The notes under the pieces: model-generated
What the model was told of the DNA's origin: nothing
What the model saw: the letters and a program-made list of their open reading frames with translations, nothing else
Database searches by the model: none
Origin: Sequoia sempervirens
Taxonomy: Eukaryota; Streptophyta; Pinopsida; Cupressales; Cupressaceae
Assembly: GCA_007258455.2 (NCBI GenBank)
Contig: VDFB02321283.1
Span: 1-64,000 of the forward strand
Reading direction: 5' to 3'
Length of the DNA: 64,000 nt
Translations under genes and position numbers: made by a program
Shown here: positions 22,065-34,486 of the stretch, one piece after another
Layout of the letters: each line of letters begins with the position of its first letter
Numbering within the stretch: the first letter of the stretch is position 1

Positions 22065-24331
22065 CCCCACCTTATGTGCAACTTAGGGAGTAGTAGATTA
22101 TTATGCAAATGACAAAAGATGGGTTCCAACTACTAGGCCATGTTAGGTACCCATGTGCATATGGAATGTAAATGAAATCTCTCACAAATGGAGAAAAGGA
22201 GAAAAATCAATGCGAAAAAACTCCTCCCCAAAAGAGAGATGAAAGACAAAATAGAAATACTCTCGATGAAGAATGAGAAGACCAAAAACCCATGTGAGGA
22301 AAAAGAACCCCCCCCATAAGAGAGAAGTAGAAGAGAGACAAGGAAACCTCCCTCAATGTTGAGTCTCCTACAATGATGGTAGAAGCTCGACATTGAATGC
22401 TGAAGATGATCCAATATCGCCAAACAACATTCCTCCCCTTAGGAAGAAACAAAACCATGAATGTATGCAGGATGTCAAGAATATGGATGATATTTGATGA
22501 TATCTCTGAAGCATTCTAAAGTGTCTCCATGTCGATGTCGAAAGTTGTCACACTAAAAAAAAATGTTCTAGGCCACACTGTTGAAGTGGACAATCCAACA
22601 CCTAGTAGAGATGAATGTAGAACATGATCCAATGACAAGGATATCCCCTCCAAACATAAAGAATCCTCCTCTGAATGTTGTCCAAAAGTATCCAAACTCA
22701 TGCCAATCTGCAAATAATGATCATGTAGAGAATACACAAGATGGACAAGGTGTTCCCTCACAACAACTGAAGAAGGAGCATCTTCATCAAAGAGAAGATG
22801 AATGCCATCAATGATGTCTCCCAAATCTGCAATATGAGACTCCACAAACAAGTTTGAAATACCTATCAGGAAGTCATCACAAGTAGACAAATCTAAAAGA
22901 CAATGTAGATCCTGTTGCACTAAATCACATAGGAGCCAAAACTGTTGAATCAAAAGTATCCTTAGGTACAACAGTAGATGATTCTACCAATGTTGGATTA
23001 TAAGATTCCTCAACCTAAATATGTTGACTCATTGATGAAGAAGATGAACCTCTAAATCTGGATTAGGAGCTATAGAAACTGAAGTCTCAATAGATGTCTC
23101 TATAGGAGGAGAAGGAGAAGGTTATGTGTCATCAAAACTACTATACCTTTCCTAATCAGAAAGTTTTTCAATTTTTTTTTATCATAGGTCGAAACTATGC
23201 AAGTGGAACAAGACAATCCACAACAGGATCCTCTGGGAATGGAGGTTCATTCGAGTTTCCATACATCTCCCAAATTCTAGTCATAAGGTCATGAGGGATC
23301 TCAATACCATCAATGGTCATTTGTGTATCAATATCACAACTACAACCAATTACTCCCAGGATATGTTTTGTTTTTATGTCCCACACAACTCTCTTCCATT
23401 TTGATGAAGGTTTAGGAACTAGTCCATAGAGATATGGAAAAAGATTAAGCCACCTACAATTTGTTAGGATTCCATCTCACCAAGACTTAAAGTTCCATCG
23501 ATTTAACCTTATTATAGCAAGATGCTTTTTGATACCCATATTAAACTCTCCCTCATAAATGGGCATGTCCTCATATTCTCCTACTTCTAGTAGTAATATT
23601 TCTTTTATCAATGTTTTGAAAGTTCCTTATTTGATAATTGTGTGCTCATGTGTGTTATACCAACATGTGTACCTAGTGTAGGTAATAGTTTATGGTAGGA
23701 TATCAAGTTTATGTGTTTCATTTGGGAAAATTTGTTCAATTTGTGATAGGTATGCCAATAAGTCTCCCACTCTGGAATATTTAGGTAACTTGATGTTTAA
23801 AATTCCATGTGAAATGCGATTGACCTTATGAGAAACTTTATTGTCTTCATTCTCACCATTCTTTGTGTTTGCACCAATATCATGTGGTATGTTTTATGTG
23901 TATGGTACTTTACTGGTGTCTTCCTTTCCATAAAAATCTGTATATAGCCAAAGATCCTGTGAGAATATACTTTTGGTTCATCTTGTAGCCATGCTTATAG
24001 GGTTCTCTCACTATCCTTACTTCCATTAGTTTCATTTATCTCTGAGTTCCCTTCTAAGTTCGGTTCTTCCCAAATTTTAGTTGTAGGGAATTTAGTTATG
24101 ATGTCATCCTTTTTTCATCATCATCATATTCCTCTACAGTCACCTCTTTTATATAGGTTTCATCTTGATTCTTTCCTAAGGGAGTGTGTACTATTCTCCT
24201 ATCATTCCCAATTGAAATTTCTTCTTTCCTTTTACATATCCCAATGTATGTTGATCTTTATTTCTTACTGTGGTGGAGTCTTCTCTTACCCAAAATAGTT
24301 GTGATGGAAATTTTTGGTAGCATGGTCATCA
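22065..24331 (-). mobile_element. Interior remnant of the older minus-strand LTR element
   Basis: No Copia or Gypsy pol motif is seen here. Minus-strand pieces are open for short runs. One at 23195-23386 contains IEIPHDLMTRIWEMYGN, and one near 24130 reads DETYIKEVTVEEYDDDEKR. The larger frames at 22516-22971 and 22133-22458 have an odd His/Leu/Ser/Phe composition and are probably chance. The right end (24260-24331) supplies the distal half of a gag zinc knuckle whose proximal half lies beyond the Copia 2 insertion, at 31881. Confidence 0.55.
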
Positions 24332-25851
24332 TGTTGAAATGAAAAAGACAACTAATGGGGGTGAATCAGTTGTATCAAATTAAAACATTAAAACCCTCAA
24401 TATTGATCAAATCCAGATGCATTCATTAAACCCTTAATCTATTATAGTGTTTGAACATGAAAAGAAGATAATAGAAATTGAAACAATGAACACCATACAC
24501 AAGAGAACACCAAATTTACATGGAAAACCCTTGAATGGAAAAACCATGGGGAGGATTAGCTCACAATATAAGTAATTGCAAAATTGGTACAAAGAGGCTC
24601 ACTACTAGAATAGGATGCACAGTCTAGAGAGGCTCACTTCCAGAATAGAAAGAAGAAAAGAAGATAAGAAGTTATATAGAGAAAAAAATCTCAATGCAAC
24701 ATAAATTCCACCACCACAACTCCAACAACACTCACAACATTCAAGAGATCAAGATACCTCAACTCACTACATTCAATAATCTTGTGTTATAGCTTGTACT
24801 ACAATTCACATTTTTGCACTTAATTTCACATCACATCACTCAAATCTATTCCACTACTTATCTTGCATCAATTCACCTTGCATTTATACAATCCACAACT
24901 TTAAAAGTATCTTCAAGTCAGCTACACTCACCTTACACTTTACAAATTCAAAATGGTTCAGTGCTCAACATTTCCATAGTGGATAGGAATGAAAATTGGA
25001 GCAATACAAAACTTAACTAGGACCCAAATCAACTCTCACACACCACACTACACTTTCATTAATGCTTGAGCATCTTTGAATGTAGTGTAAACACCAAGTC
25101 AGTTGTTACTAGTACAAACACCATTAAACTTTGAAGTACATTCTTCTTCAAATCCAAAGATGAATTGCAAACCACATAACATTATTCATCACAATCTAGA
25201 ATATTCCTCTATCAACCTAAAATCCATCAAATTCTTTTGCAACAACTTGCACCTTCAAAATGCACACAACTTGTACATTCAAACTACATTGCCAAACAAT
25301 GCAACACTATAATTCATCTTCTAGAGCACCAAACCACAAATACTCTTGATGCAAGAAAGAGATAAACACCATCAACATACCTTTAGAATCACAAGACCCA
25401 AAGAAAAACTGTGAAGAAAGTTGGAGAAAAATAATTCTCCCAGGCACCTCTATAAGAAACACTGCAAAACCAGTTCACACACTGGTGAACATAACTTCCT
25501 TTGACCATCGATCTAGAAGCCAAAATTCTAGATATAAAAACTATGAACACTTCTAACAAACATGTCCAAACCACACAATCAAATCTTCAACCTACAAAAA
25601 ATGCAAAGCAAAGCCATAACACCTCTACAACACCTTGTTTCCATAATTTATCAATTTTCTCAATATCCTTGACATCTAATCCATAAATAAAAGCTTATCA
25701 AAGCAACACCGGAGGTTAACATCAACAACTTAACTGATGGAAACATAATACAACTAATCAAAGAACAATATTTCTCAATTATTGCACATCTGTCATCAAT
25801 GACTACACAAGCTTGCTGACATCAATTGACAACACCTTCATACTTGCAACA
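24332..25851 (-). repeat. Copia 2 3' LTR (left, 1,520 bp)
   Basis: Starts TGTTGAAATG and ends CTTGCAACA on the plus strand, so TGTTG/CAACA termini are intact. It matches 30412-31880 along its length with small indels. Short frames within it (24814-25020, 25103-25312) are not genes. Confidence 0.95.
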
Positions 25852-25863
25852 ATCTCCCCCTTT
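25852..25863 (-). other. Copia 2 polypurine tract
   Basis: The minus strand reads AAAGGGGGAGAT directly before the 3' LTR. This is the standard plus-strand primer of LTR retrotransposons. Confidence 0.85.
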
Positions 25864-26386
25864 ATCATTGATGATAACACAAGATGTGAAAAACCATCAA
25901 ACACAAAATATAGCTCTGAACATACTTATTTCCTTTTCTCCCCATTGCATAACTAACTCATTACACTCTCCCCCCCTTTGATACTTGTCTAATTCTCCCT
26001 TTGTATAAATAGAATTTTTCACATGACTTCTCTCTCCCCCCCTTTTTACATCAATGGAAAAGGAAAAAGTATTTTTCATTGTTCTCCCTCTTTGACATAG
26101 AACCAATATACTTACAACTGCTCTAAATACTCTCCTTAGGAGTACACACCAGTAAACTCAACAACCTCTACACAATGACAACTCCATACTGCAACAATGT
26201 CACTACCTACTCCCCTGAGAGGTAGCCACCAACACTAGTCCAAACAAGGACTGAATCCATAGATCTGTTGGATTGATGCATCTCTATATGCATCTAGTTC
26301 AAAGAAGGATGGGAAATAACCCCTAGCTTCTCCTGATGATACTCAAAAGTATCCTTAGGAAGAGCCTTAGTAAATATGTCAACAAT

Positions 26387-26846
26387 CTAATCCTTTGTAG
26401 GTACATATTCAAGATTCACTTCATTCTCCACAACCTTTTTTCTCAAAAAGTGATACCTAATTGATATATGCTTTGTTCTTGAATGCATCACTGGATTCTT
26501 CAAAATATTGATTTCACTTGTATTATTACAAAAGATAGAAATAGGCTCATCGTACACCACTTTGTATCCTTCAATGTTTGTCTCATCCACAATACCTATG
26601 TAAAACAAGATGTTGCTGCAATATACTAAGCCTATGTAGTAGATAAAGAAACAAATTGTGTTTCTTACTAAGACATGATAATAATCTACATCCAAGAAAG
26701 AATGCACCACCACTTGTAGTTTTCTTGTCATCCACACAGCCAGCCCGATCTACATCTGCATAAGAAATCAATGTGAAATCAATATCCTTGGAATACCACA
26801 AGCCACAATCCAGAGTGCCTTTCAAATATCTGAATATCCTCTTCAT
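26387..26846 (-). pseudogene. Copia 2 RNase H remnant
   Basis: Pieces in two frames cover the domain. SYADVDRAGCVDDKKTTSGG (26583-26846) is the N-terminal motif with the first Asp kept. The C-terminal part, ISIFCNNTSEINILKNPVMH then SRTKHISIRYHFLRKKV (26387-26737), has Asn where the usual CDN Asp stands. A frameshift and stops separate them. It follows RT directly, as expected for Copia. Confidence 0.9.
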
Positions 26847-26876
26847 TTCTGCAACATATGTCTCTTTAGGTTCTTC

Positions 26877-27880
26877 TTAAAATCTATCCACAAGACAAAC
26901 TACATGTATGATATTCAGTCCAGTAGTAGTTAGGTATAACAATCCACCAATCATATATCTATACTTGCTCTGATCAACCTTAGGGGATTCATCATCCTTA
27001 CTCAGTTTGCAACTAGTAACCATAGGAGTGCATATCACTTTGGAGTCTTCCATTCCAAAAAATTTCAACATCTCTTTAACATACTTTGATTGTGAAATGA
27101 ATATGCCTTTATCTGTTTGATTGATTTGTATCCCAAAGAAGAAATTCACCTCCCCAAACATGTAGACATCTCAAACTATTTTTGCATCTCTTCTACAAAC
27201 TTCCTTCATATAGCTTCATTTCCTCCAAATATTATGTCATCAACATATACTACCACTATCAACATTTGGTCTTCCTCAACTTTAAAGTAGAGATTACTAT
27301 CTATGGTACTCTTATTGAATCCTTGTTGTATCAAATATCTATCCAACCTTTCATACCAAGCTTTGGGAGCTTGATTCAATCCATACAATTCCTTCTTCAA
27401 TCTGCAGACCATATTAGGTTTATATGACAACTAAAAACCTTACAGGTTTTGCATGTAAACTTATTCTTCCAATTCTCAATTCAAGAAAGTAGACTTTCAC
27501 ATCCATCTAATAAACTTTAAAGTCCTTATGTGTTGCAGAATCCAAAAACATTCTTCCATTCTAGCCATTGGAGAAAATGTCTCCTCAAATTCTATGCGTT
27601 CAACTTGTGCATATCCCTTACACACAAGCCTTGCCTTATTTCTTACCACTTCTCAATTTTTGTTCATCTTGTTTCTGAATACCCATTTAGTTCCAATAAT
27701 ATTTTTATTTTTAGGTCTAGGAACCAATTCCCAAGTCTGATTCTTCTCAATTTGCATAAGTTCTTCCATTTCCTTCATCCAATTTTCATCTTTGCATGAT
27801 TCAATCATTGTCTTAGGTTCAACTTTAGAAAGTAAACATAGATTTACCTCTAATTCAACAATTCTTCTTCTTGTCAACAC
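26877..27880 (-). pseudogene. Copia 2 reverse transcriptase remnant
   Basis: RT begins with the conserved ENWMKEMEELMQIEKNQTW and WELVPRPKNKNIIGTKWVF (27653-27880). The palm motif YVDDIIFGG is intact near 27230-27247, preceded by LKKELYGLNQAPKAWYERL. The C-terminal connection (27161-26877) has FFFGIQINQTDKGIFISQSK. The segments are in different frames, separated by at least two frameshifts, with about 220 bp between the first two poorly preserved. It would copy element RNA into cDNA. Confidence 0.92.
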
Positions 27881-27990
27881 ACCTTTGATTTTTTCTCCAA
27901 TGATTTGTTCATCAGAATTATTTCTCTATACATACTTAGGGGTATTAGGGGTCTTTTCTAGAGCTTCTTCCTCTTCATTGTGCACTTATT

Positions 27991-28943
27991 TTACCTTATA
28001 TTTTCTTCTTCTTCTCTACAATAAAGTTCATTTGATTCATATCCATCTATTACCATTGAATTCCTTAAATCTTCATCAATCTTGAAACTTGCACTTTCAA
28101 CAATCCTTCTTAACCTTTTGTTATAACATTTGTAAGCTTTTCTTTTGGTATAATATCCAAGGAAGATAACTTCATCAAACCTTGCATCAAAATTTCCTAA
28201 GTTTGCATCATCTCCTTTGATACATAATTTTCTTCCAAACACTCTAAAGTACTTGATAGTAGGGATCCTTCCATACCACAACTCATAGGGAGTCTTTGTG
28301 TTGCTAGCTCTTTCTTGAACTCTATTAAGTATTTAAACAATAGTTTGAATTTCTTCTCTCCAATAGACTTCCGATAGGTTAGCTTATTTCATCATAGTCC
28401 TTGCAACTTCTTGAATAGTCTTGTTTTTCCTTTAACCACTCCATTTTTCTGAGGATTCAAAAAAGTGCCCTTTATGCCATGATTCTCACAAAATATGTTA
28501 AATTCATTGGAGGTGAACTCTCCACCTCCTTCAAACCTGAAACATTTGACCTTCAGATCCTTCTCATTTTCAACCATAAATTTGAATGGTTTGAATCTAT
28601 CTAGAGCATCTATTTTTTCTCTAAGAAAAGTAACACATTCCATTCTAGAGTAATCATCAATAAAAAACATGAAATATTTGTCACCTTGAAGTCTTCTCAC
28701 TCTTGTAGGACCACAAAGGTTTGTGTGTACCAATTCCAACAATCCAATAGAAGATTGTTCCTATCCCTTTAAACTAATTCTAGTTTGTTTTCCAAATCGA
28801 CAATCTCTGCAATCATCATCAATAGGATTTGTAATCCTCAATAGATCTCTCAATGCTTGAACTAAATTGATCCTAACCAAGTTATAAAAATTAATGTGAC
28901 ACATTCTCTTGTGCCATAACCAACTATTATTAATTTGAGTCAT
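27991..28943 (-). pseudogene. Copia 2 integrase remnant with altered catalytic residues
   Basis: The pre-integrase zinc region (WLWHKRMCHINFYNL ... DDDCRDCRFGKQ) at 28761-28943 keeps its His and Cys ligands. In the core (28392-28742) the first catalytic motif reads VHTNLCGP, with Asn for Asp. The second reads RFEGGGEF, with Glu for Asp. The third reads KNGVVKGKTR, with Lys for Glu. All three acidic positions of the DDE triad are therefore changed. The C-terminal part (27991-28281) includes FRVFGRKLCIKGDD and FLGYYTKRKAYKCYN. An in-frame TAG separates the zinc region from the core. Confidence 0.88.
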
Positions 28944-29274
28944 AAAACAATGACCATTAGCACCCTTGAGCTAGTAGATATTTCCATATCTCCTCTTTCC
29001 AACAACAATTATAGTTCCAAACAATTTTTTGATCTCACATCCATCTTCCTAAAACATGAGATTGTATCATTTGCTACACATTTGTCCAACACTCAAGAGA
29101 TTATTCCTTAAACCTTTAACATATGAGTAAAAATATTCAATATTATGCTTCCCATCAAAATTGATTGATCCTACTCCATTAATCTTAGCACCTAAATCAT
29201 CTCCAAATTTAACAAGTCCTCCATCATTAATTTTTAAGTTTAACAAACTTACTCTTGTCTCCAGTCATTTGATT

Positions 29275-29298
29275 TGAGAAACCACTATCAATAACCCA
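29275..29298 (-). pseudogene. Copia 2 protease active-site remnant
   Basis: WVIDSGFSNQMTGDKSKF is the Copia protease signature. Asp-Ser-Gly is kept, but the following Cys/Ala-Ser-x-His pattern has become FSNQ. Confidence 0.8.
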
Positions 29299-29423
29299 AT
29301 AGTTTTTATCTTTTCTAGCATGAAAAGTAGATACCAAAGTTCCTCCAGTTTTATCCTTTTTCTCTAGAACACTTTCCTTCACACAACTTTCAGAGTTAGC
29401 AGAACCAGATTCATCTTTTAAAG

Positions 29424-30353
29424 CTAAGAAAAAAAATTCATTATCATCAACATCTCCATAATCAGATTCACCATCAGAAATATTAGCATCTTCTCTAACA
29501 TAGTAGATCTTCTTGATCTTTTTCCTTTGTTTTCCTTGTTCTTATTGTTCACATTTCTCTTTGGACATCTCAAAGCATAGTGACCTATATTTCCACAACT
29601 GAAACATTTGAAAGTTAATTTACCTTTGTACTTACTAGTGGCCTTTTTCATTCTTCTTACAAAGTTAGCTTCCACATCATCAAGACCATCTCCATCTAAC
29701 TATTCAACTTTTTCTAATTTTCTAGTTTTGAAAGTAGTCTCCACTTTTGCACCATTCTTCAGACCAATTTTCCTCATCTCAAATGAAGTTAGTGTGCCAA
29801 ACAACTGATCTCTAGTGTGTGTATTAAAATTTGAAACTTCCTCAATAGAAAAAACCTTTTCACTATGAGAATTAGGAAGAGTTCTGAGAATTTTCTTTAC
29901 CACTTTAGGTTTTTTGACTTGTGCACCAAGAACTCTCATAACACTTACTAGTTCATCAACCCTCTACATGTAACTTTCAACTATTTCATCTTTATAAATC
30001 CACAAAGTCTCAAATTGTGTCTTCATATTATGCAACTTAGCTTGTTTAACCTTGTCATCTCCTTCATAAATACTTTCTAGCTTATCCCAAAATTCTTTAG
30101 TAGTTTTTAGATCCATAAATTTCATTAATTCAGTATGTGCAAGACTACTCAAAAGAACAAACCTTGCCTTACCATCTATTTCATAGGACTCAATCTCATC
30201 ACTTGTGCTCGGTCCATTTGTAAATATGTTATATATATAATTTATTTCCTCAGTTACATCAAATCCAAGATAAATTAGATAGCCTTCCATCTTTAATTTA
30301 CTGAATGCATAGTTTGTGCCATCAAACATAGGGATCTCCTTCTTGCCCACCAT
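29424..30353 (-). pseudogene. Copia 2 gag remnant
   Basis: The frame starts MVGKKEIPMFDGTNYAFSKL, a standard Copia gag start, 45 bp downstream of the primer site. It runs in one frame to the zinc knuckle CFSCGNIGHYALRCP, which is intact (C-x2-C-x4-H-x4-C). Two in-frame TAG codons interrupt it (after ESYM and after KVE). A frameshift near 29540 moves the acidic segment DGESDYGDVDDNEFF into another frame ahead of the protease. The product would be the particle capsid/nucleocapsid. Confidence 0.92.
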
Positions 30354-30397
30354 CCCAGATCTACCTCAAGAAGTTAAGCTTTTCTTCAAGGAACCTT

Positions 30398-30409
30398 GCT
30401 TTGATACCA
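30398..30409 (-). other. Copia 2 primer-binding site
   Basis: The minus strand reads TGGTATCAAAGC, matching the usual initiator tRNA-Met site of plant Copia elements, two bases from the 5' LTR. Confidence 0.92.
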
Positions 30410-30411
30410 AT

Positions 30412-31880
30412 TTTTGAAATGAAAAATACAACTGAGAGGGTGGTGAATCAGTTGTATCAAATTAAAACATTAAAACCCTCAACAATGACTAGATCCACAT
30501 GCATTCATTAAAACCTTAATTTGTTATAATGTTTGAACATGAAAAGAAGATAACAAAAAATAAAAATATCAACACCATACATAAGAGAACATCAAATTTA
30601 CGTGGAAAATCCTAGAAGGGAAAAACCATATTTAGGATTAGCTCACAATATAAGTAATTGAAAAACTGGTACAAAGAGGCTCATTACCAAAATAGGACAC
30701 ACTGTCCAGAAAGGCTCACAACCCAGACTCATTGCTGGAATAGAAATAAGAAAAGAAGATAAGATGTTACATAGAGAACACAATCTTGATGCAACATAAA
30801 TTCCACCACAACAACTACAACAACACTCGTAGCCTTCAAGATATCAAGATACCTCAACTCACTGCATTCAACAATCTTGCATTATAGCTAACACTAAAAT
30901 TCACGCTTCTGCACTTAATTTCACATCACATCACTCAACTCTATTCCACTACTTATCTCACATCAATTGACCTTGCATTTATACCATCTGTAACTTGAAA
31001 AGAATCTTCGAGTGTGCTACACTTACCTTACACTTTACAAATTCAAAATAGGTCGGCACTCAACATTCCCATGATAAATAGGAACAAAAAAGTGAACCAT
31101 TACAAAACTTAACTAGGACCCAAATTAACTCTCACATAAATGCTTGAACATCTTCGGATGTAGTGTAAACACCAGGTCGAGGTCGTTACCCATGCAAACA
31201 CCATTAAAATTTGAATTACACACTTCCTCAAAACTAAAGACAACTTGTGAACTACATACTATGCTTCATCACAATCTAAAATATTCCTCTCAACTTGAAA
31301 TCCATCAAACTCCTTAGCAACAACTCACATCTTCAAAATGTACACAACTTGTACATTCAAACTACACTGCCAAACATTGCAACACTACAATTGATCTTCC
31401 AAAGCACCAAACCACAAATACTCTTGATGCATGCAAGAGATAGACACCATCAACATACCTTCAAAATTGTAAGATATGAAGAACAACTATGGAGAAACAT
31501 GGAGCAAAATCATTTCATCCAGACACCTTTGTAAGTAACACTACAAAACCAATTCACACACTAGTGAACATAACTTCCTTTGAACATCGATCCAGAAGCC
31601 AAAATCTTGGATATAGAAACTCTTAACACTTCTAACAAACATAACCAAACCACACAAGCATATCTTCAACCTAAAATAAATGTAAATCAAAACCATAACA
31701 CCCCTGCAACACCATGTTTCCATTTTTTATCATTTTTCTCAATATCCTCAACATTTAATCTATAAACAAAATCTTATCAAAGAAACGCTAGAAGTTAATA
31801 TCAACAACTTAACTGATGACAACATAATGCAACTAATCAAAGAAAAATGTTTCTTAATTACTGCACAACTACTTGCAACA
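30412..31880 (-). repeat. Copia 2 5' LTR (right, 1,469 bp)
   Basis: Homologous to 24332-25851. Its internal-side terminus has decayed from TGTT to TTTT, and its outer end ACTTGCAACA is intact. Confidence 0.95.
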
Positions 31881-32158
31881 CATCCCACTTCCCACAGACT
31901 CCACAGTAGACTAAATTCACATTCTTGGGGTACTGTTCAAAGGTCTACTTGTAACACATTTAATTTTTTTCCCCTATATCTTTGGGACATTCATTTCTAA
32001 CATGACCCTTTGTTCTATAGTAGGTGCACCACATGTTAGGCCTAGGTGTATATATGCCACTTTTGGCCATAATATCTTATTTGAGTGTTAACTGTTCTAT
32101 ACCAAGTATGAGTTTCTCTAATTCTTTGTTTTCTCTTTGTAATCCCCAATTTGAAACA
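31881..32158 (-). pseudogene. Older LTR-element gag fragment with two zinc knuckles (split by Copia 2)
   Basis: The minus strand encodes a first knuckle, CTYYRTKGHVRNEC (31987-32028), with Tyr in place of the second Cys. A second begins as YCGVCGKW at the Copia 2 edge. Skipping Copia 2 and one copy of its target duplication, the frame continues in phase at 24331 as DHATKNF, with Phe where the last Cys is expected. Tandem knuckles fit the nucleocapsid part of an LTR-element gag. The 5' part of this gag is lost at about 32158, where the sequence changes. Confidence 0.7.
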
Positions 32159-34090
32159 AGCTAATAATTTTTAGGCAAACAACTAAATTGAAGTAGAATT
32201 TAGTTAAATAGATAAAGATAAACAACTATACTTAATAAATATTTGAATTAATGATATGGATTTAAAAGAAAAATGTTGAAAGCTTGTCCACTACAATTGA
32301 ACCAATAATTTTATTTCCAAGTTAGATTCTTCCAATTCCATTCAACAGTTAAAATGAATAAAGAGATAATAATGTTAATCGAGAATATTCATATGATACA
32401 ATAAAAATACAAATATGACTAAGGAACTCATCATTTTATATAATACAAAATCTCAACACTATTATATTTTGTTAAACCAATTCTTTTGGTAACATAATAC
32501 ACTAATTTTACAATCCATCATGTCACATAGAATTAGTGTAGTGATATAATGAATAATAATATTCATTAGTATCAAGGATTTACTAAGATTCCACAAAGTA
32601 TTTTCAATCCAAAATTTTGAATGTATCAACAATACAATAAGGAAATCATTAATCACATCTTCTTTAGCAAACCCAGATGATGCTTTATAAACCTACAAGC
32701 ACTTAATAGAGTAGCCTAGTCCTAGTCTCCTCCTATCCATAGGATTGATATGTCCACCCTTGAGCAGGTGACAAAATCCAAATCCTCAACACAGATTAAA
32801 TTTAGAAAAACATAAAAACTGACTCACACAAAGAATTTGATCATAAAATTCTTCTAAAGGGGGAGAAGGGGGATTACCTTCCCTCTTAGGGAACAAACAT
32901 TTATTCACAAATTTCAACATACAACTTCAATTTCAACACACAACCATAACCATCTATCTGACATTCTCCACACATAACCACCAGCATCCACCCGACATCC
33001 TCCACACACAACCATTATCCATCTGACACAACAAACACCATACACAACCATACAATATCTAACTCACCTCCATTGATCAAATAATCCAATCTACCATTCA
33101 CAACTCTCTTTTATCATACACAACTCCAAACAATTTCATTTTTTATCAGAATCCCCAAGAGAGGTTGCACCCCCTCAACCCCAAATGAAGGAGGCTCTTA
33201 GCACTCAAGTGAGATCCACTCCTTGCACACCCAAACCCCCTATTACTCAACATGACACCACACAAAACAATAAAAAACAATAAATCTTCCAACCGTCTAT
33301 CAAGAATTTAATTACAACCAAAGAATTACCAATACAATTCAAGCATACCTTGGTTGTCCAAGTTAGGATCGGCCCAAACAACCTATCCAAATTTATAGAG
33401 TCTATTTTTACCAGCCAAAACCATCCTAATATCAATTGATTCCAGTCATCCCACCTTTTCCTCTAATGAAGAGTTTGATAAATAGAAAATGAAAAAAGAA
33501 TACAATCCAAAACACCCACATTTCCCTTTCACCTCCCAACCATTTTAATTCCCTCTTTTAAATTAAAATAAAATAACTTCCAATTCTTCAATTTCTCTAA
33601 AAAATATTCCCAAATAAAAAGATAATTCAATAAAAATATTCCCTCCATAAAAAACAATCAAGAAAATCAAAATACACTCAAACACTAAACTCCCTTGACA
33701 AAAACTAAAACCAATAATAAATATTTAACATTTGGGCTTTGTCTCGAATTCTTAAGGAACCTCGATTGCTCGCTTAAAACATCTCACTAGAAACATTAGT
33801 ACATTTTGTAAATTATAGCCGAATATATTAAAAACATTAAAATTTCTAACATCAAATAAAAATCTATCATAATAATTAGAAATAATTAGTTTTATAGACA
33901 TTAAACATATAACCATAATACTGCATAATCAAGTTATTTTATTAGATGAACATATTATTTTATTATTAATCAAATAAATATCTAAGCATTCATATAAAAC
34001 ATTCATGTCCAAAATCATCTCCAAAACACCAAACTATATAAATATATGGTCAAATAAAAATCTCTAGAATAATACTAGATATGCCTCACA
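32159..34090 (-). repeat. AT-rich region ending in a minus-strand LTR edge
   Basis: No gene is visible. Around 32940-33050 a CACACAACCAT-type motif recurs three or four times. At 34081-34090 the sequence ATGCCTCACA ends a probable LTR, because 34091-34103 reads on the minus strand as TAGAGGGGGAGAA, a strong polypurine tract. The interior to its right ends in a frame reading LLGGRLRLEGENV, as seen at the 3' end of some Gypsy pol genes. The left edge of this LTR could not be fixed. Confidence 0.5.
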
Positions 34091-34103
34091 TTCTCCCCCT
34101 CTA
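34091..34103 (-). other. Polypurine tract of an unplaced minus-strand LTR element
   Basis: TAGAGGGGGAGAA on the minus strand directly precedes the putative LTR start TGTGAGGCAT. Confidence 0.55.
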
Positions 34104-34481
34104 GTCTCAATCTTCCTCCTAGAAGCTTATCAAAAAGATATGGAAATAAAAATTTCATCTAGGTTTTATCCTCCCATGAACAAATAATCTCAAAATTTCT
34201 ACTAATATACTAATTTACTTAATAACCATTTTATCATTAAATGTTTAAATATATACGTTAAATGGGGTTACGTAACAACCTGGTCAGATAATCTTAAAAT
34301 TCCTACTAATTACAATTCATATAGGAACCATTTTATCCTTATAAATAAGTGTTGCACCAAATTTTGGTTCCTAAAAAAAATTAAAATTCCCTAGTCAAAA
34401 TTTCCAATTTTTCCTATATTGACCATGAAAATGCATCTCCCTAGTGCTTGTGAATCATTCAATGGAGTTGTGAAGTTGTAA
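34104..34481 (-). other. Residual interior of the minus-strand LTR element
   Basis: Short AT-rich stretch between the polypurine tract and the solo LTR. Only the extreme C-terminal-like piece next to the tract is suggestive of coding; the rest shows nothing. Confidence 0.35.
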
Positions 34482-34486
34482 GTCTT

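Larger units (their letters stand above)
24332..31880 (-). mobile_element. Near-complete Ty1/Copia retrotransposon 2
   Basis: All structural parts are present on the minus strand: 5' LTR (30412-31880), primer site (30398-30409), gag, protease, integrase, RT, RNase H, polypurine tract (25852-25863) and 3' LTR (24332-25851). Target-site duplications are CATCA (24327-24331) and CATCC (31881-31885), matching at four of five bases. Many stops and frameshifts make it inactive. The LTRs look roughly 85% identical over their first 350 bp by eye, so the insertion is old. It sits inside another element's gag. Confidence 0.95.

Noticed and set aside
22133..22971. Minus-strand frames of 83-151 codons
   Set aside because: Residue composition is odd (His, Leu, Ser, Phe rich), frames overlap, and the block is more likely non-coding interior of the older LTR element.
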